From contig CALLAG010000380.1 in the NCBI GenBank assembly GCA_938002705.1, forward strand, positions 1 through 5,513: a stretch of 5,513 nt of DNA, written 5' to 3'. Below are positions 1 to 5,009 of the stretch, in pieces; positions within the stretch are counted from its first letter, which is position 1, and every line of letters begins with the position of its first letter. Source of the stretch: an uncultured Saprospiraceae bacterium. GTDB lineage: Bacteria; Bacteroidota; Bacteroidia; Chitinophagales; Saprospiraceae. The position numbers were made by a program, and so were the translations under genes. Below the pieces are notes generated by a model. The model saw nothing but the letters and a program-made list of their open reading frames with translations, searched no databases and was not told the DNA's origin.

Positions 1-83
1 ACTTTATTAAAATATACTTAACAAATCGAGGTGAAAAAGTATTGTAATCACTTTGGTCACGGATGATTATTATGATCTAATCA

Positions 84-257
84 CTACAACTTGTCAGCGA
101 TATAATTTTCTATCTCTTCGATATTTATAATATCACATTGACCTTCTACTTGTAGCTCTAAAATCTTATCTATATAAAATACATGCAGGCTTTTGTCATG
201 CTTTCTCTTGACGATTACTTCATTTTCCTTACAGTATAGGACTACATATTTCTCCAT
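84..257 (-). CDS. Unrecognised 57-residue small protein
   Basis: On the minus strand an ATG at 257-255 opens a 57-codon frame ending in TAG at 86-84. An in-frame TAA lies two codons upstream of the ATG, so this is the only good start. The product begins MEKYVVLYCKENEV and ends IENYIADKL. It is charged and probably soluble, with alternating hydrophobic residues in the first half (beta-strand-like) and an acidic, helix-like second half. It has two cysteines (residues 9 and 41) and no signal peptide or membrane segment. The amino-acid composition looks protein-like rather than random, but I recognise no family. It is divergent from the sigma operon at 503, with a 245-bp gap that contains the hairpin at 300-334. 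The frame is real; whether it is expressed is inference. Confidence 0.55.
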   Translation of the reverse strand: MEKYVVLYCKENEVIVKRKHDKSLHVFYIDKILELQVEGQCDIINIEEIENYIADKL

Positions 258-299
258 TCTTAGATTTTTGAGATTTGGGATATTCGGTTTGATAGCTTA

Positions 300-334
300 T
301 GTGAAGGACCACATCCTTTGACATGGCCCTCACA
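300..334 (-). other. Strand-asymmetric RNA-type hairpin upstream of the small ORF
   Basis: Arms 300-315 and 320-334 form a 15-bp stem closed by a 4-base loop (AAAG read on the minus strand), with one bulged base at 308. Three positions (305/329, 312/323, 313/322) are A-C mismatches if the plus strand is transcribed but become G-U wobbles on the minus strand, so the complete stem exists only in minus-strand RNA. No T-run follows, so it is not an intrinsic terminator. It lies 43 bp upstream of the ATG of the 57-residue ORF and could be a 5' UTR structure, a small RNA, or a REP-like DNA hairpin. The rest of 258-502 shows no convincing gene or consensus promoter. Confidence 0.5.
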
Positions 335-502
335 ATTATGCTATTCAATCCATCAAAAAAAGTTATTAATGAATCTATCAAGACATACGACAATACCTCA
401 CCGTTTGGATTTTCATAAGCTGAAATATCCTCCCATTACAGTGGAGAATTTTTGCTATATTGCATTAGCTATTCACTTCATCATATTACTTTTTTTATCC
501 AA

Positions 503-1081
503 ATGGAAGACATCAAGATAATAGGTCAGTTAAAGGCCCGTAATGAACAAGGCCTATCTGTGCTATATGACAAATATGCAGGAGCTCTTAACGGTATAAT
601 CATGAGAGTTGTATGGGATTCTGCTATTGCAGAGGAGATTCTCAGTAATACAATGCTGAAAGCCTGGAGTAAAATCGAAACATATGATGAAGATAAGAGC
701 TCTCTATTCACATGGCTTGCCACTATTGCCAGAAATGCAGCGATAGATAAGGCAAGACTTAAGAGCTTCAAGAATAATCAGAAAACCGATACGATATCAG
801 ATCACGTATACAAGATAGGGTTCTCAACTAATCAAGCTAAACTTGATGTAGATAGACTCATAACACTTGTCGATGACAAATACAGAATTGTATTAGAAAA
901 AATGTACTTGGAAGGATACTCTCAGAGTGATATCTCTAAAGAATTAGATATACCTCTCGGTACGGTAAAGACGAGACTACGTAAAGCTATTCAACTCTTA
1001 AGAAAAGAGCTTAATTCAGAAAAAAGCACTTTTTATGGTATTGCACTATTTATTTTACTCCTTACACTGTTTGCGATATGA
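503..1081 (+). CDS. ECF-type RNA polymerase sigma factor (sigma-70 family)
   Basis: This 192-residue protein should direct RNA polymerase to a specific promoter set when freed from its anti-sigma factor. Region 2 spans about residues 18-86, with the recognisable LYDKYAGAL start, an AEEILSNTMLKAW core helix and FTWLATIARNAAIDKAR at the -10-binding end. Region 4 spans about 115-168 and carries the helix-turn-helix YSQSDISKELDIPLGTVKTR. There is no long linker or SnoaL-type extension. The ATG at 503 is chosen because the product then begins MEDIKIIGQLKARNEQ, as this family usually does; an in-frame ATG at 452 would add 17 atypical residues. Unusually, the last 17 residues after the HTH (IALFILLLTLFAI at the end) are strongly hydrophobic, like a tail anchor. 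Its TGA overlaps the next gene's ATG as ATGA, implying translational coupling to the anti-sigma factor. Confidence 0.93.
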   Translation: MEDIKIIGQLKARNEQGLSVLYDKYAGALNGIIMRVVWDSAIAEEILSNTMLKAWSKIETYDEDKSSLFTWLATIARNAAIDKARLKSFKNNQKTDTISDHVYKIGFSTNQAKLDVDRLITLVDDKYRIVLEKMYLEGYSQSDISKELDIPLGTVKTRLRKAIQLLRKELNSEKSTFYGIALFILLLTLFAI

Positions 1082-1854
1082 CAGTTAACGATATATTGAA
1101 ATCAGGTTTACTTGAGCTATACGCTCTATCTATGCTAAGTGCAGAAGATAAATCCATAGTGGAAGAAGCATTGCCTCAATCTTCAGAGCTTAGAGCAGAG
1201 CTTAGTGCAATAGAAAGTGCTCTGCAGAAATTTGCGATGCTGCTATCCGTACCTCCTTCTCCTGAATTAAAAGAGAAACTCCTATCAAAAATCAAAGCCT
1301 CCAAGCCTGATAAGATGACTAAGGCTAAGGCTACAACTGAATCTAATGGCACTTCCCTATTACAGTGGCTTCTATTAGTATCATGCTTAGGTCTGATGGG
1401 GGCTTACTTCGTATCACACAAAAGTAATAGCGCTTTACAAGAAAAGTATGACAACAAAGTCATTCTATGTGATTCTATAACTCAAGCTCAGGAAGCTAAG
1501 ATTATTATCTTAGAAAACATCCAAAACAAAAACAATCGTATCATAGAGCTTAAAGCAACGGAGAAATACCCTGCGACAGAAGCCTACTTCCACTACAACA
1601 CAGAGCTCAAGAAAAACTATATTCAGATACAAAATCTTCCAGACCTTGCAAGCAATCAGAGCTTCCAGCTATGGGCCCTCAAAGGTGATAATGCACCTGT
1701 GCCCTTAGACGTCTTCGAAGCAGATAAGGATAATATCTTCGAAGTAGAATTCGTCAATAATCCAGATGCTTATGCTATTACAATAGAGCCCCTTGGAGGT
1801 CAAGATGCACCCACCTTAGCTAATCTTATTGGAGTTATCGCTATAGCTGGATAA
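1078..1854 (+). CDS. RskA-family transmembrane anti-sigma factor
   Basis: This 258-residue inner-membrane protein is the expected antagonist of the sigma factor encoded directly upstream, which it overlaps by 4 bp. The N-terminal cytoplasmic part (1-90) starts with the anti-sigma signature around LLELYALSMLSAEDKSIVEE (11-30), the Y-A-L/S type without the HxxxCxxC zinc motif. A single transmembrane helix lies at about 94-113 (LLQWLLLVSCLGLMGAYFVS). A likely coiled-coil linker follows at about 116-160. The C-terminal extracytoplasmic RskA domain (about 165-256) contains QIQNLPDL, FQLWAL, and AITIEPLGG followed by DAPT. In known members, regulated proteolysis releases the sigma factor; the signal here is unknown. 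The length fits the family. The pairing is well supported by domain type and overlap; the regulon is not visible. Confidence 0.92.
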   Translation: MTVNDILKSGLLELYALSMLSAEDKSIVEEALPQSSELRAELSAIESALQKFAMLLSVPPSPELKEKLLSKIKASKPDKMTKAKATTESNGTSLLQWLLLVSCLGLMGAYFVSHKSNSALQEKYDNKVILCDSITQAQEAKIIILENIQNKNNRIIELKATEKYPATEAYFHYNTELKKNYIQIQNLPDLASNQSFQLWALKGDNAPVPLDVFEADKDNIFEVEFVNNPDAYAITIEPLGGQDAPTLANLIGVIAIAG

Positions 1855-2136
1855 TTGGCCTGTTTCTCATCCTAAATTTGACGGAAGATAATCTATCGTA
1901 GAACCATACGATATTATTAGTAGCTTATAAATTACACTTCCCAATTACATAAATCAATCTCAAGCAAGATTGATATTAAAGTCCATCACGACCGTAACTT
2001 TCATCTATCTCTACATCATTCTTAATCATCCCTAATCATAGCACTCAATCATTCCGCTATACTATATTAGAGTTATTCTCTATTATCGGATTACATCATA
2101 CATATCTACACTTTATACAACTATAGTTTAAGGCAT
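1855..2136. other. Non-coding stretch between convergent genes, with a small perfect hairpin
   Basis: The space between the anti-sigma stop and the terminator has no credible gene: both strands carry only very short frames (the longest I checked is a 17-codon minus-strand frame starting near 2027). It holds one perfect 8-bp inverted repeat, ATCAATCT at 1953-1960 and AGATTGAT at 1967-1974, with a 6-base loop. No T-run follows on either strand, so a terminator role is doubtful. Between about 2020 and 2055 AATCAT-type hexamers recur three times in C/A/T-rich sequence; I assign them no function. Confidence 0.5.
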
Positions 2137-2185
2137 AAAAAAAAGCCCTCTTAGATTTCTCTAAGAAGGCTTCTTTTATTTTATC
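2137..2185 (-). terminator. Rho-independent terminator of the SOD/CHRD-like lipoprotein gene, probably bidirectional
   Basis: Arms 2144-2155 and 2160-2171 form a 12-bp stem with a 4-base loop. In minus-strand RNA the stem is complete with one G-U wobble and is followed by eight U (complement of A at 2137-2144), an ideal terminator 34 bp past the minus-strand stop codon. In plus-strand RNA the wobble becomes a C-A mismatch, but a T-rich run (2171-2185) still follows, so it may also stop read-through from the sigma operon. Confidence 0.85.
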
Positions 2186-2204
2186 GTTAGATATCTACTA
2201 TAGA

Positions 2205-2705
2205 CTATCTTGCGAAATCACCAAGAATGATGTAAGTCGTTACATCAGCAGTGTTAATAGCTTGTAATGGATCGTGAACTACGAAGAATCCTTCATATGT
2301 TGTTGTAAGATCAGTGAAGCTTGTTGTAGTCTCTTGACTTACAGAAGCAGTTCCTCCGTTACCTACGATCATGTTAGCGAATATTGCACTGTTAGGTGTT
2401 TCGTTATACGGTGTCATGTTAGGAGTTGATGCAGCGTCAGCTTTGTCATGTGCATGAATAGCGTAAGACTCACCATCGATTGTGTTAGTTAATTCTACAG
2501 TAATCATAGAGTTACCACTTTCTAATTCTGTAACTGTCATAGTAGCAGATAAATCAGAAGGGTGAGCATCACTCATAGCACCTGCAGCATAACTATCAGC
2601 AAAAGAGTAGTTAAAAGTTGAACTTGCTAAATCGTCGTCTCCACATGAGCTCATCATTAATCCTGAAAATATCAATGTTGCAGCTAATAATAAATTAAGT
2701 TTCAT
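2205..2705 (-). CDS. Surface lipoprotein with Cu/Zn-SOD/CHRD-like beta-sandwich
   Basis: This 166-residue protein has a lipoprotein signal, MKLNLLLAATLIFSGLMMSS before Cys21. The acidic GDDD just after the lipidated Cys resembles the lipoprotein export signal that sends lipoproteins to the cell surface in Bacteroidota. The mature part is rich in Thr/Ser/Ala and appears all-beta. Two stretches, SYAIHAHDKAD (80-90) and EGFFVVHDPLQA (138-149), plus IVGNGGTASV (113-122) and a terminal TTYIILGDFA, align by eye with the HxH, VVHE, GNxG and C-terminal strands of Cu/Zn superoxide dismutase and with the related HIHG of CHRD domains. His84, His86 and His144 would match three copper ligands; no histidines stand for the bridging and zinc ligands, and there is no cysteine pair. 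Enzymatic activity is therefore doubtful. ATG at 2705 is the only start giving the signal peptide. It converges on the sigma/anti-sigma operon and diverges from the beta-barrel gene. Confidence 0.8.
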   Translation of the reverse strand: MKLNLLLAATLIFSGLMMSSCGDDDLASSTFNYSFADSYAAGAMSDAHPSDLSATMTVTELESGNSMITVELTNTIDGESYAIHAHDKADAASTPNMTPYNETPNSAIFANMIVGNGGTASVSQETTTSFTDLTTTYEGFFVVHDPLQAINTADVTTYIILGDFAR

Positions 2706-3014
2706 AAAATTATACGTTGTTTGATTTAAAAAATGAATTCTATTTGTTAATACGGTGCAAAGATTAAAAAGGGATTGTTCTTATATGCGTATTAACACTT
2801 TTTAACATAAATAAAAACGTTGGGTAATTGTTCGATTATTCTCAAACTATTTTGTATCAAAAAATATTAGATCTTATTCTGGCAAAAAAATCGAAAATAT
2901 ATAATATCTCATGTGAGTAATAAGTTATATCATCTAACAAAACGAATATAGATTATAAGCGTACCTCGACTTCACTGAATTACATCTTTATTTTTTCAAA
3001 GCAAATCATAAGTC
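2706..3014. other. Divergent intergenic promoter region
   Basis: These 309 bp separate the divergent starts of the lipoprotein gene (minus) and the beta-barrel gene (plus), so promoters for both should lie here. The DNA is very AT-rich with no credible ORF. For the plus gene I see only a weak candidate: TTG at 2828-2830 and TATTTTG at 2848-2854, which would leave a leader of about 150 bases. No Shine-Dalgarno sequence precedes either ATG, as is usual in Bacteroidota. Confidence 0.5.
2758..2765 (-). promoter_or_regulatory. Possible -7 element for the lipoprotein gene
   Basis: On the minus strand 2765-2758 reads AATCTTTG, five of the six fixed bases of the Bacteroidota housekeeping -7 consensus TAnnTTTG. 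It would give a leader of roughly 45 bases before the ATG at 2705. I see no good TTTG at the -33 position, so an alternative sigma factor, such as the ECF factor encoded at 503, cannot be excluded. This is a weak call. Confidence 0.3.
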
Positions 3015-3665
3015 ATGAAGAACGCATTAATACTATTATTAGTGGTAGGTAGCATACAATCAATTGATGCTCAACTATCTATAGGTCTCAAAACCAACTA
3101 CTCCGTTACAACTTCCCCATCTTCTCAAGTAGAATTATCTACCTTGTCTCAGCCCATAGAACTACTTAATATGGAATATGTATCGTCCAAAGATCAGGTA
3201 TCTTATGGACTATCTCTCTATGATGAGAACGCATTATTATTCATGAATATGGATATTATGTATGCACAATCTGAGCATCAATATAAGGTTGTTAATCTCA
3301 TTGATGATTTCAGAAGAAGCAATACAACTAAGACCTTTTCTCACAAAAAATCAAACATAAGTGTGCCACTGGCAGCTGGCCTGAAATTAAATAACATAAA
3401 GATCGGAGGTGGCCCAATATTCAACTATACACTCTCAAGTTCTAATGATCTGACAAGCATAGACAACTTGGTCGAAAGGGAAAACAAAATTAATATGGGT
3501 TTTCAGTTTCTCATTGGATATATTATCCAAGATAGGATACATATAGACCTGAGAAGAGAAATCAATTTCTCAGATGTAGGTGATAATTATAGCTACCAAG
3601 GGGTTCCTGTGGACTTAGGTTCAAGCCCTCATAATGTAAGCCTGAGCCTCTCCATCTTCCTGTAA
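3015..3665 (+). CDS. Outer-membrane beta-barrel protein (PorT/OMP_b-brl-like)
   Basis: This 216-residue protein has a cleavable Sec signal peptide: MKN, a hydrophobic core at residues 4-14, and a likely cut after SIDA19 leaving Gln at the mature N-terminus, typical of Bacteroidota. The mature chain alternates hydrophobic and polar residues in strand-sized segments: LSIGLKTNYS (21-30), VSYGLSLY (62-69), NISVPLAAGLKLNNIKIGGGPIF (114-136, the conserved mid-barrel strands with the family's typical I/V-P-L and GGP), INMGFQFLIGYIIQDRIHIDLRR (159-181), and a final amphipathic strand HNVSLSLSIFL. About eight strands would fit the length. It probably sits in the outer membrane; the cargo or role is unknown. 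It is monocistronic: the minus-strand lipoprotein gene is 309 bp upstream and a terminator lies 12 bp past the stop. It could be envelope-stress controlled, but that is inference. Confidence 0.8.
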   Translation: MKNALILLLVVGSIQSIDAQLSIGLKTNYSVTTSPSSQVELSTLSQPIELLNMEYVSSKDQVSYGLSLYDENALLFMNMDIMYAQSEHQYKVVNLIDDFRRSNTTKTFSHKKSNISVPLAAGLKLNNIKIGGGPIFNYTLSSSNDLTSIDNLVERENKINMGFQFLIGYIIQDRIHIDLRREINFSDVGDNYSYQGVPVDLGSSPHNVSLSLSIFL

Positions 3666-3676
3666 TAAAAACATAT

Positions 3677-3726
3677 AGAAAGCCCCTTCACTTTATCCGC
3701 CTTTCAGAGGGGGCCTTTCTTTTTTT
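3677..3726 (+). terminator. Rho-independent terminator after the beta-barrel gene
   Basis: AGAAAG-CCCC (3677-3686) pairs with GGGG-C-CTTTCT (3710-3720) with one bulged C at 3714, and seven T (3720-3726) follow. The loop is long (23 bases). It starts 12 bases past the stop codon. Read on the minus strand the same stem is followed by a weaker T-rich run, so it may also end the minus-strand gene at 3797-4372. Confidence 0.8.
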
Positions 3727-3796
3727 ATTTATTGTAAATGTTCCCTCATGAGACAATCCAAGAACAACAATTCATTTTGGCATATTCTGTTTTGAT

Positions 3797-4372
3797 CTAT
3801 TCTGAATGGATAAGATTCTGAATGCATTTCTCTCTGATAGCCCACAATTGATCTTCGGTATATCTGATTCCTTGAGATAGCTTCCACTTATTGATATATA
3901 ACTTATGATAATCACTCTTAGAGTTGATAACTTCACTTGGAGACATCTGCTTTTCTTCTATAACATCTTCTCCTATTGCGTCATATATTGATAGTGGCTT
4001 AGTCACATCTATGACTTCATCACCATACCGTATGTAACAATGAGCTTCGGGGATATACTCTAATTCATTTTCCAGTAATACATCACCTATCCCAGGTGTG
4101 TTATGATTATTCATCTTATACATTGCTACAGTGAGTATAAATTTATCGATACTATTCTCTATAGCAACAGCACTAAAAAAAGCGTGCTTAGAACTGCATG
4201 TCCCACACTCTTCAGTTATCACAAGATCTAATCGTGTAGTATCTGATATACGCTTATAGGGCAATTCCTTAAGCCACAATGACAACTCCTGAAAGTCATA
4301 GATATTCTTCTCTCTAAGCAATCCTGAGAGTCGCCCATCAGAACTTATCTTATATTGTGATAGATCTATCAT
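3797..4372 (-). CDS. Unnamed cytosolic protein, possible transglutaminase-like cysteine fold
   Basis: This 191-residue protein has no signal peptide or membrane helix. I do not recognise a named family, but the order of conserved-looking residues resembles the transglutaminase/NAT-type papain-like fold: a Cys at the head of a helix in EECGTCSSKHAFFSAVAIE (Cys59, after Cys56), a His at the start of a strand in IPEAHCYIRYGDEV (His111), and an Asp one strand later in VIDVTKP (Asp122). Such a Cys-His-Asp set is the catalytic triad of the superfamily; here it is inferred from spacing only. The C-terminal 50 residues are helical and charged (YTEDQLWAIREKCIQNLIHSE). The ATG at 4372 is the only reasonable start, the next Met being residue 84. 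It diverges from the cupin gene with only 18 bp between the two start codons, so its promoter must overlap the cupin coding sequence or that gap. Confidence 0.72.
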   Translation of the reverse strand: MIDLSQYKISSDGRLSGLLREKNIYDFQELSLWLKELPYKRISDTTRLDLVITEECGTCSSKHAFFSAVAIENSIDKFILTVAMYKMNNHNTPGIGDVLLENELEYIPEAHCYIRYGDEVIDVTKPLSIYDAIGEDVIEEKQMSPSEVINSKSDYHKLYINKWKLSQGIRYTEDQLWAIREKCIQNLIHSE

Positions 4373-4390
4373 GGCTATAAATATAAGACA

Positions 4391-4750
4391 ATGAAAGTTA
4401 TCAATATCAAAGAGAAATTCGATCTATTCGATGAGCACTGGACACCTAAGCTCATAGGTGAGCTCAATGGACAATCTGTAAAGATCGCCAAAGTCAAAGG
4501 AGAATTCGTCTGGCATAATCATAAGGATGAAGATGAGCTATTCTATATCATCAAAGGCACTCTGAAGATAGAACTGGAAGGCGAGATGCTGACCCTACAA
4601 GAAGGCGACATGACGATCATCCCTCGTGGTGTAGAACATAAGCCTATCGCAGAAGAGGAAGTATGGCTGATGTTATTCGAACCTTCTAACACAAAACACA
4701 CTGGTGAGGTAGAGCATGAATTAACAAAGAAAAATATTGAAAAAATATAA
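4391..4750 (+). CDS. Small single-domain cupin protein
   Basis: This 119-residue protein is a complete single-domain cupin, a metal-binding beta-barrel, with no secretion signal. Cupin motif 1 is GEFVWHNHKDEDELFYIIKG (residues 37-56), giving His42, His44 and Glu49. Motif 2 is GDMTIIPRGVEH (72-83), giving His83. All four canonical metal ligands are therefore present. The opening MKVINIKEKFDLFDEHWTPK and the ending after LMLFEPSNT match a widespread bacterial cupin family of about 115-120 residues whose substrate is not established. Neighbouring genes do not reveal a pathway. It is divergent from the minus-strand gene at 4372, and its TAA stop overlaps a following ATG as TAATG. The fold is certain, the function is not. 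Confidence 0.9.
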   Translation: MKVINIKEKFDLFDEHWTPKLIGELNGQSVKIAKVKGEFVWHNHKDEDELFYIIKGTLKIELEGEMLTLQEGDMTIIPRGVEHKPIAEEEVWLMLFEPSNTKHTGEVEHELTKKNIEKI

Positions 4751-4857
4751 TGGGGATTCTAAAGCAAGAACAGTCAGAGACCGATGTCGTTTCGAATTTA
4801 GATAAGAGGTTTTTTAGTAAGAACATAACCAACAATAATCCCAAAGGGATGACATGA
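4750..4857 (+). CDS. Doubtful 35-residue ORF coupled to the cupin stop
   Basis: An ATG at 4750-4752 overlaps the cupin TAA as TAATG, a common translational-coupling arrangement, and opens 35 codons ending in TGA at 4855-4857. The product begins MGILKQEQSETDVVSNL, is hydrophilic, and matches nothing I recognise. Its last residues (NNNPKGMT) are encoded by the first REP-like palindrome, so it may be a chance frame or the stub of a gene whose 3' end was replaced by the repeat. Confidence 0.25.
   Translation: MGILKQEQSETDVVSNLDKRFFSKNITNNNPKGMT
4838..4855. repeat. REP-like palindromic repeat, copy 1
   Basis: ATCCC-AAA-GGGAT (4838-4850) is a perfect 5-bp palindrome with a 3-base loop, followed directly by GACAT and then an AT-rich TTATAGAAAT. 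Copy 2 starts 51 bp later with the same layout. I remember similar palindrome-plus-GACAT units as dispersed intergenic repeats in Bacteroidota; this cannot be verified from the window alone. Confidence 0.6.
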
Positions 4858-4888
4858 TTATAGAAATTAGATTTAAAAAACAAACATA

Positions 4889-4906
4889 ACCTCGAAGAGG
4901 TGACAT
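4889..4906. repeat. REP-like palindromic repeat, copy 2
   Basis: ACCTC-GAA-GAGGT (4889-4901) is again a perfect 5-bp palindrome with a 3-base loop, followed by GACAT. Against copy 1 the stem differs at two base pairs (T-A to C-G and C-G to T-A), both compensated on the opposite arm. A shared 9-mer, AACATAACC, precedes both copies (4822-4830 and 4883-4891). From here to 5009 I see no gene and no strong terminator. Confidence 0.6.
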
Positions 4907-5009
4907 CCTTCTACAGCAATATGAATTCCTCTTTTACATTAAAATAATAGAAGCTTGTATTCTGTAACAAAACCCGCCACAGACTGTCATCTAAGATTAA
5001 GACAAGATG

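Noticed and set aside
300..334. Group II intron domain V
   Set aside because: The length of about 35 bases is similar, but the AGC triad, the GNRA loop and the two-base bulge are absent and no intron protein is nearby.
452..502. Upstream ATG extending the sigma factor by 17 residues
   Set aside because: The extension is hydrophobic and unlike sigma N-termini; the ATG at 503 gives the normal family start.
318..521. 67-codon plus-strand frame upstream of and overlapping the sigma gene
   Set aside because: Starts inside the hairpin, has no family resemblance and overlaps the better-supported sigma start; its composition looks like translated non-coding DNA.
526..771. Minus-strand frame of 81 codons inside the sigma gene
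   Set aside because: Antisense shadow of region 2 of the sigma factor.
1977..2030. 17-codon minus-strand frame beginning MIKNDVEIDES
   Set aside because: Too short, no family resemblance and closed by a stop just upstream; no evidence of expression.
4686..4883. Minus-strand frame of 65 codons with hydrophobic stretches
   Set aside because: It translates the REP-like repeat (giving FYNHVIPLG) and the antisense of the cupin 3' end; such frames are typical misannotations of these repeats.
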